Part shown: in pieces, positions 27,094 to 37,600 of the stretch
Layout: every line of letters begins with the position of its first letter
Position numbering within the stretch: the first letter of the stretch is position 1
NCBI GenBank assembly: GCA_018195615.1
Contig: JAGTPG010000002.1
Coordinates: forward strand, 62,001 to 126,000
Direction of reading: 5' to 3'
From: Streptomyces tuirus
Lineage (GTDB): Bacteria; Actinomycetota; Actinomycetes; Streptomycetales; Streptomycetaceae
Length of the DNA stretch: 64,000 nt
Made by a program: the position numbers and the translations under genes
Notes under the pieces: generated by a model
What the model saw: the letters and a program-made list of their open reading frames with translations, nothing else
What the model was told of the DNA's origin: nothing
The model's database searches: none

Positions 27094-27975
27094 ATGGATC
27101 TGCGCCACCTTCGGTACTTCGTGGCCGTGGCCGAGGAACGCCACTTCGGCCGCGCCGCCGAGCGGCTCCACATGGCCCAACCGCCACTCTCCCAGCAGAT
27201 CCGCCAACTGGAGGCCGAGCTCGGCGTCGAACTGCTCCACCGCACCACACGCCGCGTCGACGTCACCGAGGCCGGCCGGGCGTACCTGGAGCGGGCGCGC
27301 GCGATCCTCACCGACGTCGACGAGGCCGCCCACCACGCGCGGCTCGTCGCCGCCGGCTCGGTAGGGCACCTCGCGATCGGGTGCGTGGGCTCGGCGACGT
27401 ACAGCCTCCTGCCCGCGCTCTCACGCCGGCTCACGGAGGAGCTGCCCGGCGTCGACTTCTCCTTCCGCGGCGAGATGCTCGCGCCCGACCAGGTCGAGGC
27501 GCTGCGCACCGGCGCGATCGACGTCGCCCTGCTGCGTCCTCCGGCGGCCGACCTTTCCCTCACCGTGCACACCCTGCGCCGGGACCGGCTCGTCGTCGCC
27601 GTACCCGTCGACCACCCGCTCGCCCGCCGGAAACGGCTGCGCGCCGCGGACCTCGCCGGCGCCGACCTGATCGTGCACTCCGCCGACCGCCGCTCGGTGA
27701 TGTACGACGTCGTCCTGGGCCTCCTGCGCGACGCCGGCGTCGAGCCGCGCATCCGCCACGAGGTCGGCGAGACCTCGACGCTGGTCACCCTCGTGGCCGG
27801 CGGCCTGGGCGTCGCGGTCGTACCCGAGCCGGTGACCGCGCTGGCGCTCGACGGTGTCGCCTACCTGCCGCTGGCGGGGGCCGCGGCAGGCGTGGAGCTG
27901 GCCGTCGCCCACCGCGCCGACCGCTCCGAGCCGCACCTGGCACGCACCGTGGGGATCATCCGGGCGGCGATCTGA
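27094..27975 (+). CDS. LysR-family transcriptional regulator of the pca operon
   Basis: A 293-residue LysR protein. The N-terminal helix-turn-helix 'LRHLRYFVAVAEERHFGRAA' and 'AQPPLSQQIRQLEAELGVEL' is followed by a type 2 periplasmic-binding effector domain ('LLPALSRRLTEELPGVDFSF', 'LVAGGLGVAVVPEPV'). It is divergent from pcaF with a 71-bp gap holding a palindromic LysR-type site. By analogy with PcaQ/CatR-type regulators it probably senses a beta-ketoadipate pathway intermediate and activates pcaFIJ. Frame intact. Confidence 0.85.
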   Translation: MDLRHLRYFVAVAEERHFGRAAERLHMAQPPLSQQIRQLEAELGVELLHRTTRRVDVTEAGRAYLERARAILTDVDEAAHHARLVAAGSVGHLAIGCVGSATYSLLPALSRRLTEELPGVDFSFRGEMLAPDQVEALRTGAIDVALLRPPAADLSLTVHTLRRDRLVVAVPVDHPLARRKRLRAADLAGADLIVHSADRRSVMYDVVLGLLRDAGVEPRIRHEVGETSTLVTLVAGGLGVAVVPEPVTALALDGVAYLPLAGAAAGVELAVAHRADRSEPHLARTVGIIRAAI

Positions 27976-28083
27976 GAACCAGGGGGGGCGTGGCACTCCA
28001 GTAAAGCCCCCCGTTGCAAATGGACTTACCAGGGAAAGGGGCCTACGCGACGGAGTCGCGAGCCTGGTTTCGCGATGCGGTCG

Positions 28084-29064
28084 TCAGTGGTGTCGTCTGC
28101 TCCGCCCGCCCCGATGGCGCCGATGACTTCCCCGTCCGGGCAGATTTGCTTCCCCTCGCGTCCAGCTTCCCATGGCTCCCTGCCCCGTGTCAATCATGCC
28201 CAGCGCCACTCCGACGATGATGATCAGGCCGCCCGTGACCTGGGCGAGCCTGATCGACTCGCCGTTGATCACGACGGCGCCGATGACGCCGAAGACCGGG
28301 ACCAGATTAAGGATGTTGACAGCGACGCTCGACGTCATCCTGCGCAGGCCGTAGTTGTAGAGCAAGAAGCCGCCGACCGAGCACGCCACGGCCAGGTAGG
28401 CCAGCAGCGCTGAGGCGGTCGCGCCTGGCATCCGCCAGTCGTCGGCCTCCAGTAGGGACGCGAGCAGGAAGCCGCCCGCGCCCGCCAGGGTCTGATGGTA
28501 GGTGACGCTCGTGGCGTCCTGGCCGGCGCTCGCGCGCTTGCCGAGTACGTTGTAGCCGGCCCAGGCCAGCCCGCCGAGCAGCAGCAGGATGTCCCCCAGC
28601 CAGCGTGAACTGCCGCCGACCTCGGCTCCATTGCGTACGACGAGGAAGGCGCCGACGGTAGCCAGCAGCACGCCCGTCACCCTCGGCAGCGGCATCCGGG
28701 CGCGGAAGACGACCAGTTCCACCAGCATCGTCATCAGCGGGTACGTGGCCACGATCAGCGACGCGTCGGATGCCGTGGACAGATCGACGCCGACGTTCTC
28801 CAGGATGAAGTACACAGTGATGCCGAGGAAGCCGCTCAGGTAGAGCTGCCGCCGCTGCCGGGGGCCCGGCCGGGCCGGGCGGTGCCGACTCATCAGTACC
28901 ATCACGCCCAGGAGTAACGCCGCGAGGGTGAACCTGATGGCGCCGATGCTGAGCGGGCCGACGTCCTCCAGCACCTGCTTGGTCACCGCGTACGAACTGC
29001 TCCAGAACAGTGCGGCCGCCATGACCGCACACACCGCCAAGACCGTGGTCCCACGTTCACGCAT
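28084..29064 (-). CDS. EamA/DMT-family transporter
   Basis: A 326-residue protein with ten predicted membrane segments in two EamA repeats: 'AALFWSSSYAVTKQVLEDVG' and 'LLLGGLAWAGYNVLGKRASA' mark the start of each. It ends with a basic tail. Start ATG 29064 follows GGAGGGG. The family exports amino acids and other metabolites. A divergent Lrp/AsnC gene 145 bp away is a common arrangement for exporters controlled by their substrate. Confidence 0.85.
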   Translation of the reverse strand: MRERGTTVLAVCAVMAAALFWSSSYAVTKQVLEDVGPLSIGAIRFTLAALLLGVMVLMSRHRPARPGPRQRRQLYLSGFLGITVYFILENVGVDLSTASDASLIVATYPLMTMLVELVVFRARMPLPRVTGVLLATVGAFLVVRNGAEVGGSSRWLGDILLLLGGLAWAGYNVLGKRASAGQDATSVTYHQTLAGAGGFLLASLLEADDWRMPGATASALLAYLAVACSVGGFLLYNYGLRRMTSSVAVNILNLVPVFGVIGAVVINGESIRLAQVTGGLIIIVGVALGMIDTGQGAMGSWTRGEANLPGRGSHRRHRGGRSRRHH

Positions 29065-29209
29065 ATCGAGTCGCCCCTCCACTTCCCAGTGCCTCCCACC
29101 ACGCCGTGACCGAACGAACGTCAGCCAACTAGGCTGGAGGCTAACAAGATCATCGACAGCGATGCGGAGAGGCCGAATTACCTTCGGAATCTCGCGGAGT
29201 GAGGCAAGC

Positions 29210-29662
29210 GTGGACGAACTAGATTCGGCACTGGTGCGGATGTTGCAGGAGGACGGTCGGCGCACCAACCGGGACATGGCGGAGGAACTCGGTATCGCCC
29301 CGTCTACGTGTCTGGAGCGCGTCCGGTCACTGCGCAGAAGTGGCGTCCTGACGGGGTTTCACGCGGAGGCAGATCTCGCGGCGATCGGCCGCGGGTTGCA
29401 GGCGGTGATCGCTGTACGGGTCCGCCCGCCGACACGTGCCGTGATCGAAGCCTTCCAGACCTTCCTGGAGGCGATGCCCGAGGTCGTCTCGATCTTCGTC
29501 CTCACCGGCAACGACGACTTCCTCGTGCACGTCGCCGTCCGGGACACCGACCATCTGCACGCAGTGGTCCTGGAGAAGCTGGCGAAGCGCCCGGAACTCG
29601 CGGACGTACGGACGTCGGTGGTTTACGGTCACATGCGCAAGAAGGTCATCGGTCCGGCATGA
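29210..29662 (+). CDS. Lrp/AsnC-family transcriptional regulator
   Basis: A 150-residue regulator: 'LDSALVRMLQEDGRRTNRDM', 'AEELGIAPSTCLERVRSLRR' (helix-turn-helix) and a RAM ligand domain with 'VVSIFVLTGNDDFLVHVAVR'. Start GTG 29210 is chosen for GAGG upstream and for family length. It is divergent from the EamA exporter and probably regulates it in response to an amino acid. Confidence 0.85.
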   Translation: MDELDSALVRMLQEDGRRTNRDMAEELGIAPSTCLERVRSLRRSGVLTGFHAEADLAAIGRGLQAVIAVRVRPPTRAVIEAFQTFLEAMPEVVSIFVLTGNDDFLVHVAVRDTDHLHAVVLEKLAKRPELADVRTSVVYGHMRKKVIGPA

Positions 29663-29786
29663 CCCCGAGCTCTGCCGGCCGGGCCCGGGATGAACGCTGA
29701 CCCCCGCAGCCCGTCGTGCGTCCCGCTCAGCTCAGGTCAGGTCTGGCTTCGCGCCTGCCGGCTCGACGTTCAGCGCCGGGCGGCGT

Positions 29787-29978
29787 TCAGTGGCCGGTGG
29801 TGACGAGGTCTTCGAGCTGGTGAGTGAGGCCGGCGTTGGGCTGGGGGATGGTGCCGAACCTGTCGATGCGGTCGACGTCCAGGTCGTCCACGGCGTCCTT
29901 GACGGCGTCCTCCGGGACGGTGGCCGCGTCATGGATTTCTTCCTCGACCGCCGCGACACCCTCAAGCCGCGCGGCTGC
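29787..29978 (-). pseudogene. C-terminal fragment of an unknown protein
   Basis: The minus strand encodes 'RLEGVAAVEEEIHDAATVPE', 'DAVKDAVDDLDVDRIDRFGT' and 'IPQPNAGLTHQLEDLVTTGH' to TGA 29787, with codon usage of a real gene. An in-frame TGA lies about 12 bp upstream of this stretch and no good start exists, so it is probably the tail of a lost gene. Family not recognised. From 30000 to 30335 I see nothing I can support, apart from a weak plus-strand frame behind GGGAGGG near 30015. Confidence 0.35.
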
Positions 29979-30337
29979 AGGTCAGAGGGCCACCCTCTGT
30001 GGCCTCACAGCAAGGGAGGGTATGCCGGTATGACACTGCTGCCGACCTCTGCGCCCGCGTCCCTGCCGGGCGTCCACCGTCTCGAGCCCGAAGGCCTCCC
30101 CGCTGCCGAGACGAACGAGCCGGCCGCGCCGCGGGTTTCGAGTGTCCATGCGGTTCCGCCTCGCAGCCGCCACCGACAACGGGGGCTTGCCCGGGCGGCT
30201 CTGGGCAAGCCCTCGCGCTGCCGGGGTGGCTTGCCGGGGGCACCGCCTGCCGCTCCGCTTCGAGCGTCAGGGACTCGCAGTCGTCGCGCAGGGGCGGGTG
30301 GCTGTCCGCGCAGCCATGACCGCGCTGGGATTCGGCG

Positions 30338-30745
30338 TCAGTACCGCGTAGGGAAGAGTTGGAGCTTCGCCTTGCTGCCGGAGACCGACTTCACCCAGAT
30401 CTTCAGGTTGTTGAACTTGACGGTGCCGCCCGGGCTGGTGCTGCCGCTGAGGCTTCCGTTGGCGGCCGACATCTTCACCGATCGGGAACTGATGCTCGTG
30501 ATCTTCAACTTGCCGAACCCGAACTTGCGGCTGTCGACCTTGATGGTCTTGGGGGCCGAGACGGTGGTCTTGCACCGCCCGTCGTAGCAGGGTCCATTGG
30601 CGGCAGAGGCCACCGGAGTCATCAGGCCGAACCCGAGTGTGCCCGCCATGGTCAGGGTCACGGCAGTTGTCGCGGCCCGCCGGCGCACACGTGCAGTGGT
30701 CACCGGGGTGGCGGCTGCAAGTCGGCCCATACGGTTACGGTTCAC
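30338..30745 (-). CDS. Secreted hypothetical protein
   Basis: A 135-residue protein with a long basic N-region and a Sec/Tat-like signal ending 'GLMTPVASAANG' (predicted cleavage near residue 48). The mature part has two Cys (PCYDGRC) and beta-rich, Lys/Ser-rich sequence 'TIKVDSRKFGFGKLKITSIS', 'GTVKFNNLKIWVKSVSGSKA'. Start GTG 30745 follows AAGGA. It is probably a small exported adhesion- or stress-type protein; no family was recognised. Confidence 0.65.
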   Translation of the reverse strand: MNRNRMGRLAAATPVTTARVRRRAATTAVTLTMAGTLGFGLMTPVASAANGPCYDGRCKTTVSAPKTIKVDSRKFGFGKLKITSISSRSVKMSAANGSLSGSTSPGGTVKFNNLKIWVKSVSGSKAKLQLFPTRY

Positions 30746-31048
30746 GTCATCGTCCTTCGGTGGGTCGGAAACGGTACGGCGGGGATCCCTGCACGGTGGA
30801 GTCCAGACGCCCTGGTCTGTTCGCATCAGAGCCGGCCGGCTGGTGCCCCGCTGCACCGATTCCAGCGGGCCGCCTGGTTGTTCAGGAACCGGCTCCCCCA
30901 CACTGAACAAACCGGCGGCCCATCCCACACGGACCGGTGCCACTCAGGCCCCGTCCCGTCTCAGTGATCTGGCCACCCGATGACGGCTGCCCGAAGCGCC
31001 GGGAAAACCGGTGGAGCAGTCGAAGCACGGGTCCGTACCGTTCCTGGG

Positions 31049-32101
31049 GTGACCTATCTGAGCCCTCTGGGATATCTACTGGGCATCGAGGGCGCCGCTT
31101 TGCTGCGCGCCTTCAGGGAAGGAAGCGCAGACCGGGCGTTCGTCGAAGCCCGGATCGCCGAGATTCGCACCCTGCTGAATGCGTCCACGCTCGGCGAGGG
31201 GGTCACGGCGAGTCCGGGCACGATCAGCGTGGCCGAGGTCTACCAGTCCTGGGCGCCGCACTATGACACCCCCGGCAACCAGATGATCGACATTGAGCAG
31301 CCCGCTGTCCGGCGCATCCTGGACGGCCTGCCCGTCGGCACGGCATTGGATGCGGCCTGTGGTACTGGTCGGCACACCCTCTATCTGCATGAGCTCGGCC
31401 ACGATGTGATCGGCGTCGACGCCTCGCCGGACATGCTCGCCCAAGCACGCAAGCGCCTGCCAGATGTGGAGTTCCACGAGGCCGACCTGCACCGACTGCC
31501 GCTTCCCGACGACGCGGTCGACACCGTCGTCTGCGCGCTCGCCCTGACACACGTCCCCCACTTGGCACCCGTGCTGACCGAGTTCGCGCGCGTCCTGCGT
31601 CCTGGCGGTCACCTTGTGATCTCGGACGCCCACCTGCTGGTGTCCTACCTCCGGCCGACCCCGGCCCGTCGTCCCGGCCCGGACGGCCACCCGTCCCTCC
31701 TCACCGAATACCACCGCCCGCTCAGCGCTTACCTCGCCGCCGCCCTTCCCCTCGGTTTTCAGGTCCGGCACTGTGAGGAACCCCGCCGCCCGCGCCTCGC
31801 CCTGGAACCCGACGCCGCCCCGGACCCACTTCCGACCCACATGTCCTGGGACCTGTTGCACTGGTGCCCGGAGGCGTCGGCCGCGGCCTTGGACGAATCC
31901 CCGGTCGTGGTCATCTGGCATTTCCAACTCGAAGACACCGGGAAGTTGGTGCCGGAGGGCTACAGCCAGGTTCCGGAGCTCAGGCGTTGGCGTGGCGGCG
32001 CCAGCCCATCTTCCGTGGGGCGGCGTGGTGCGTGGGCTCAGCCGAACGGGCGGCCTGCTGACGCAACAGCCACACGGACGTCATGGACAGCAGAACGGTG
32101 A
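31049..32101 (+). CDS. Class I SAM-dependent methyltransferase
   Basis: A 350-residue protein. The C-terminal half has methyltransferase motif I 'TALDAACGTGRHTLYLHELG', then 'VIGVDASPDMLAQARKRLPD' and 'FARVLRPGGHLVISDAH' (UbiE/Methyltransf_11 type). About 90 residues precede the SAM fold. Start GTG 31049 is tentative; the frame is open further upstream. The last 40 residues are Arg-rich and overlap an opposite-strand gene, so a 3' frame error is possible. Substrate unknown. Confidence 0.75.
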   Translation: MTYLSPLGYLLGIEGAALLRAFREGSADRAFVEARIAEIRTLLNASTLGEGVTASPGTISVAEVYQSWAPHYDTPGNQMIDIEQPAVRRILDGLPVGTALDAACGTGRHTLYLHELGHDVIGVDASPDMLAQARKRLPDVEFHEADLHRLPLPDDAVDTVVCALALTHVPHLAPVLTEFARVLRPGGHLVISDAHLLVSYLRPTPARRPGPDGHPSLLTEYHRPLSAYLAAALPLGFQVRHCEEPRRPRLALEPDAAPDPLPTHMSWDLLHWCPEASAAALDESPVVVIWHFQLEDTGKLVPEGYSQVPELRRWRGGASPSSVGRRGAWAQPNGRPADATATRTSWTAER

Positions 32102-32273
32102 AGACCCCCAGGACGACTACCGATACCCACATCTGTCGGCTTCCAGGGTTTTCCCATCCCGACGATGCGGCCGAGGCAGCCCACAAGACGGCGCCCCCGG
32201 CGTAGAAGGTGCGGATCCTGCGCAGCTGCCGCAGGGCTCGTACGGACTCGGCGTGATCGTTCCTTGGTGCCAT
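31980..32273 (-). CDS. Small two-segment membrane protein
   Basis: A 97-residue protein starting 'MAPRNDHAESVRALRQLRRI', with hydrophobic segments 'FYAGGAVLWAASAASSG' and 'WVSVVVLGVFTVLLSMTSVW' and a basic C-terminus. It is convergent with the methyltransferase gene and overlaps its last 122 bp. No family recognised. Upstream, 32274-32584 contains no gene I can support. Confidence 0.45.
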   Translation of the reverse strand: MAPRNDHAESVRALRQLRRIRTFYAGGAVLWAASAASSGWENPGSRQMWVSVVVLGVFTVLLSMTSVWLLRQQAARSAEPTHHAAPRKMGWRRHANA

Positions 32274-32584
32274 GTCGACGCAGGTACCCCGATACCGCCC
32301 TCCATCACGGCGGCTCAGCTCCAGCTGCGACTGGGCGGCGACTCGGTGCTGGGGGTAAGCAGAGGCGCCATGATCGGACGGCTGCCCGAACGCGTCCTCC
32401 GCACTGTCCCGTCGGCACTCGGGCCGCACTTGACATGACTCGGATGGGAACAACTAGCCACGCCTGTCCGTACCATCTCTGTACCAGAGCACCGTGCGGC
32501 ACATGCGGTCTCACGGCCGGGCCGCCGAGCCCCGAGACAGGCATCACCCACAGCGCGGTCACACGTCGAGGAAAGGTCAGCATC

Positions 32585-33221
32585 ATGCCCGAGGCAACAA
32601 ATCCCGCCACGGAACTGGCATCGCAGTACATCGCACAGGTGACCGGCGACTTGGAGGCAAACCTCAAGGAGCAGGAACGCATCAGTGCGGAGATCGCCTC
32701 CCTGCAGGAGCAGCTTGCCTCTCTGCAGCGGGACCACACCGTGCTGGTGAACATGCGGCAGGCACTCGGCATCCCAACGGCCCAGGGCGAGTCCGCAGCT
32801 GAGTCCCGCGGTGCCGCGGTCCCCTCCCCCGGCGAAAGAAGGCCGGCGCCGCGCCCGGTGGAAAGGGGAAGGCCCGCAAGTCCACCGCAGCGCCGGCGAA
32901 GAAGACGGCGAGGAAGCCCGCGGCCAAGGAGGCGGCGGGCTCCGCGAAGGCGGCCCGACCGACCCTGGTGGAGCTCATTCGCCGCCACCTCGCCGAGCAG
33001 AAGGAACCGCGCTCCGCCACGGAGATCTCCGCAGAGCTCGGCCAGACTTACCCCGACCGCGACTTCGCGGCCAAGGTCGTGCGCGTCACGCTCGAGGGGC
33101 TCGTGGCCAAGAGCCAGGCGGAGCGCTCCAAGCAGGGCAGGTCCGTCTTCTACAGCGCCCCCGCCTCTGAGTCGGCCCCTGCGCCCGAGCCGGGGCGCAG
33201 TCCGAGGCCGCCGATCGCTGA
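32585..33221 (+). pseudogene. Coiled-coil / Lys-Ala-rich linker / winged-helix protein, one frameshift
   Basis: Three parts are visible. The N-terminal coiled coil is 'LEANLKEQERISAEIASLQE' and 'QLASLQRDHTVLVNMRQALG'. After a frame change near 32835 comes a Lys/Ala-rich linker ('KKTARKPAAKEAAGSAKAAR'), resembling histone-H1-like tails. A winged helix follows: 'PTLVELIRRHLAEQKEPRSA', 'TEISAELGQTYPDRDFAAKV'. The natural end is probably 'AQSEAADR' with TGA 33219. Start ATG 32585 follows AAAGG. Likely a DNA-binding nucleoid-associated or regulatory protein. Confidence 0.6.
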
Positions 33222-33420
33222 AAGTGCGCTGGATCTGGCTGTTCGGGCCTGTCAGCGAGGGCGCCAGGTCGAACCCTGGGCGGGTGATGTGAGCGTCCGG
33301 GCGGAGGCGCCCGCTCTCGACCGGCCGCTGGTGCATGGCGGCGGTGGCGTCGCCGCCTGCGTCAGAGCCGCCGGTCTCGGCGTGGGGCCTTGAGCGGCAG
33401 GCTGGGGAATCGATGCTGTC

Positions 33421-34646
33421 TCACGAGTGTGGCGGTGCGCTCTGCGGCCTTCTCGCACCCCGCAGGGGGAGACGGGTGGCGAGAGCAGCGGCGGTGCGTA
33501 CGAGCGGTGTGGTCATGATTCCGGCGACGCTGGTGCGGCCGGCGATGTAGGCGTCGAGACGACGCCACGCCGGAGGCAGGCGGGTCAGGGCCGTGTGGAC
33601 GAGGCCGGGGTTGCGGGTGAAGAGGTTCATCAGCGTGCCGCTGGCGGTCATTTCGACGCCGAGGACGTCGTCGACCTGTTGTTCGTAGTGGTCGGCGGCG
33701 GTGTGCGCCTCCGCATCGTCGGCGGTGGCGGCGAGGCGGGCGGCGGCGTGGCCCGCGAGGTCTCCTGAGCGCAGTGCGTAGGAGATGCCTTCCCGGGACC
33801 AGTGGTCGAGGAGGGCCGCGGCGTCGCCGGCGACGAGCACACGCCCGCGGGACAGTGGTGAGTCGGGTTGGCGGCAGCGGGTCAGGTGGCCGGTGTCGTG
33901 GAGGGGCGGGGGCCGTGAAGCCCGTGGCGTTCGAGGAAGTCTTCCTTGTAGGCGCGTAGGGCGACGGGATTGCCGCGGGCGGCGACCACTCCGGCGGTGC
34001 AGACGTCCCCTTTGGGGAAGACCCAGCCGAAGGAGCCCGGCAGCGGCCCCCACTCCATCAGGAGACGGCCTCGCCAGCGGTCGGCCGTCCGTGCGTCGAC
34101 CGGTACTTCGGCCTCCAGGGCGAGGTCGACCTGTGCGCACCGCACTCCTACGTACCGGGCGACTCTGCTGGCACTGCCGTCGGCGCCGACGACGGCTCGG
34201 GCCTGGAGGGTGTCACCGCGGTTGGTCTGCAGGATGACGGTGTCGCCCTGTTGCCGGAGGGTGGTCAGCGCGGTGCTGTCGCGGACCTCTGCGCCAGCCG
34301 CCGCGGCGGCTTCGGTCAGTGCCGCGTCGAGTTCGCTGCGGTAGACCATGGCGATGGTCGGGGAACCGGAGACGAGGGTGCGTTCCCGGCGGCCGTTGAG
34401 GCTGAAGGTGAACTGCCGGGCCGTGTCGTGGATGTTCAGGGCAGACCGGGGGCAGGGCGGCGAGGGATGCTCCGATGAGGCCGCCGCCGCAGGTCTTGTA
34501 GCGGGGGATGGCGGCGCGCTCCAGCAGCAGCGTCGCACGGCCGTGCTCGGCGGCGACCCGGGCGGCGGTGGCGCCGGCCGGGCCGGCGCCGACGACGATC
34601 ACGTCCCAGGTGCGGGGGTGCGGGTGGGGACGGTAGGAGGGGGCAT
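33421..34646 (-). pseudogene. Geranylgeranyl-reductase-family FAD-dependent oxidoreductase, frameshifted
   Basis: Flavoprotein of the geranylgeranyl reductase family, which saturates isoprenoid chains. Blocks in three frames: 'VIVVGAGPAGATAARVAAEH' (FAD-binding GxGxxG) and 'ERAAIPRYKTCGGGL' (P-x-K-x-C-G-G-G signature); then 'TIAMVYRSELDAALTEAAAA' and 'VVGADGSASRVARYVG'; then 'GRVLVAGDAAALLDHWSREG' and 'ISYALRSGDLAGHAAA' (GDAA motif; typical family has GDAAG). Frame changes lie near 34600, 34480 and 33900. Last gene of the leftward PKS-terpene set, 41 bp after the PKS. Confidence 0.75.
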
Positions 34647-34687
34647 GCGGTGGCCACCTAACGGTCGTGCGGACGGGGTGGGGACCG

Positions 34688-37600
34688 TCAGCTGGGGACG
34701 GCCGGCGAGGTGACGGCCGGGTCCGTCTCGCGGGAGGCGTCGTCCGGTCCCTGCTCGGGATGGAGGCGGGCCAGCAGGTAGCGGGTGAGTGCGGAGGCCG
34801 TCGGGTGGGTCCACATCACCGTGGTGGGGATGTCCAGGGCCAGTTCGCGTTGCAGGCGGTTGCGCAGGGCGATGGCCATGAGCGAGTCCAGGCCGAGGGT
34901 GACCAGGGACGTGTTGGCGTCGAACCGGTCGGTTCCCAGCCGCAGCACGGCGGCGATGTGTTCGACGACCCCGGACTGCAGCAGCTGTTGACGCTGCTGA
35001 GGGCTGTCCGTTTGCCGCAGGGATTCCAGTAGGGCGCTGCGGACGTCGGCGGGATGCGCACCCGCCGCTGAAGCGGCCAGTTCGGCGAAGAAGGCGGTGC
35101 GGGCGGTGGCGGGACAGGACTCCAGCCACCGAGCCAGGTCGACGGGAGTGTAGGCGGTGCGGTCACGGTCGTGGGCGAGGATGCGCTCCAGGGCGGTGAT
35201 GCCCTCCCGGGTGTGATCATGGCGTAGCCGCGTTCCGCCATGCGGGCGCCGCGGCCGACCTCGGCCCACGGCCCCCAGTTGACGCAGGTGGCCGGCAGTC
35301 CCTGGGCCCGGCGCCAAGAGGTGAACTCATCAAGCCAGGCGTTGGCGGCCGCGTAGGCGCCCTGGCCGGGGTTGCCCAGCAGGGAGGCGGCGGAGGAGAA
35401 GGTGACCCACCAGTCCAGCTCCTGACCGCCCGTGGCGTGGTGGAGCAGCCAGGCTCCGGTCGCCTTGGGGCGCCAGACCTTCTCCAGGAGGGTGCGAGTG
35501 AGGTGGGCGACGGTGGCGTCCTCGACGACGGCCGCGGCGTGGACGACGCCGCGCAGCGGGTGGCCCGTGTCCAGGGCGGCCCGTACGAGGGTGTCTGCGA
35601 CGCCCGGCTCGGCGAGGTCTGCGCGCACGACCTCGACGCGGGTGCCGCATTGCGTGGTGAGGGCGTCGAGGGCGGAGCGGGTGGCGGCGGTGGGGGCGCT
35701 GCGGGAGGTGAGTACGACGGCCGCGGCACCTCGTTCGGCCAGCCACCGGGCGACCAGGAGGCCAAGGCCGCCGAGCCCTCCCGTGACCAGGTAGCTCGCG
35801 TCGTGCCGTACGACGGGGACGTCCTCGGGCCGCACGGAAAGGGTGTCCGTGCCCTCGGTGGGCCAGGTGAGGACGAGTTTGCCGGTGTGCCGGGCGGAGG
35901 CCATGGTGTGGAAGGCCGTCGACGCCTCGGTGACGGGGTGCTCGGTGACGGGCAGCAGCGGCAGGACGCCGTCCGCGAGCATGCCGGACAGTTCGCGGTA
36001 GCCCTCGGCGAGCAGGTCCGGGTCCTGCTGCGTCATCATCAGCACGTCGACGCCGGCGAAGGTGGCGTTGCGGCGGAAGGGCAGGAGCCCCAGGCGGGTG
36101 TTGGCGTAGATGTCGCGCTTGCCGAGTTCGATGAACCTGCCCCGGTGCGCCAGTAGCTCGAGGCCGGCGGACTGTGCCGGACCGGTCAGGGAGTTGAGGA
36201 CGACGTCGACCCGCGGCCCTTGGTGAGATCGCGCACCTGGTCGGCGAAGTCCAGGGTCCGGGAGTCCATGACGTGCGGGACGCCCAGGTCACGCAGGTAG
36301 GCCCGCTTGGCCTCGCTGCCCGCGGTGGCCAGTACGTCCGCGCCGCAGGCTCGCGCGAGGTGCAGCGCGGCCAGGCCGGTGCCGCCGCTCGCCGAGTGGA
36401 TGAGCACCGTCTCGCCCGGTCGGAGCCTGGCCAGGTGCCGCAGGGCGTACCAGGCGGTCAGGTAGGCGCACGGCAGGGCGGCGGCGTCCCGCACGCTCAT
36501 GCCGTCCGGCACCGGCAGGAGGCAGTCGGCGCGGACGGTCGTGAAGGAGGACATGACGGCGGTCTGGGTCCCGTCCACGAACATCGCAGCCACCCGGTCC
36601 CCTGCTCCTAGGTCCCGGACGCCGTCGCCGACGGCGGTGACGACGCCCGCGCCGTCGAACGCGCAGACGTCCGGGCTTTCCTCGCCCGCGTTGAAGCGCT
36701 GGTATACGCCCATGGCCTGGAGCACGTTGATGAAGTTGACGCTGGTGGCGTCGAGGCGGACCTCGACCTCGCCCGGTCCGGGCCGGCGTCGGGACTGGGC
36801 GACGAGTTCGAAGGAGTCCAGGTCACCGGGGCGTGCCAGATGCAGGGCCACTCGGTCGTGCGCGCGGTCGACGGTGGTCCGGCGGCGTTCGTGGCCGCCC
36901 AGCGGGGCGTTGCGCAGCCGGGCCACGTACCGTGTCCCGCACCGGTAGGCGACCTCGTCCTGCTCGTCGGGGCAGGACAGTAGTTCGGCGGCCACTTCAT
37001 CGGCCGGTGTCTGGGTGTCGATGTCCAGGACGCTGGGGCGCAGTTCGGGGTGCTCGTAGCTCAGTACCCGGGTCAGCCCGCGCAACCCCGCCTGCCCCAG
37101 GTCCGGCCGGTCCCGGGCGCGACCTGCTGTGCGGTGCCGGTGAGGGTCCAGAGCCGTGGCGGCGCTCCGGTCTCCGCCGTGCCGGCCAGCGTACGGGCGG
37201 TTTCCACCAGACGGCCGACTTGTTCCCGTGCCAGGCGGTCGGGGCCGGGGACGCGCTGCCGGGTGCCGGCAGGTACACCACCGCCTGCGGCGCCTGTCCG
37301 CCGGGCTCGGACGGCACCATCGGCGCGGGGCCGTTCCCCGAGACGCCTTCAGGTGTGAGCGTCCGGATGTCCACCGCGGCGCCCTGCTCTTCCAGGGCAC
37401 CGCGCAGCACGGTCGTGAACGCCTCGCGCCCGGGTTCTGCCATGAGGATCCACGTTCCGGTCGCCGGCCGCGGCGCAGGGCGTTCGCAGGGCTCCCAGGA
37501 CGCGCGGAGCAGACGACCGGCGAAGCGCTCTTCCGCGCTCTGGGCGGGTACGTGACGGAACTCCACTCCGGCTGCGTCCGCCGCCACGGCTCCGTCGTCG

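Noticed and set aside
30015..30350. Plus-strand frame behind GGGAGGG starting 'MTLLPTSAPASLPGVHRLEP'
   Set aside because: Reasonable ribosome-binding site and codon use, but no recognisable domain and no convincing end. It could be a fragment, and I cannot support it as a gene.
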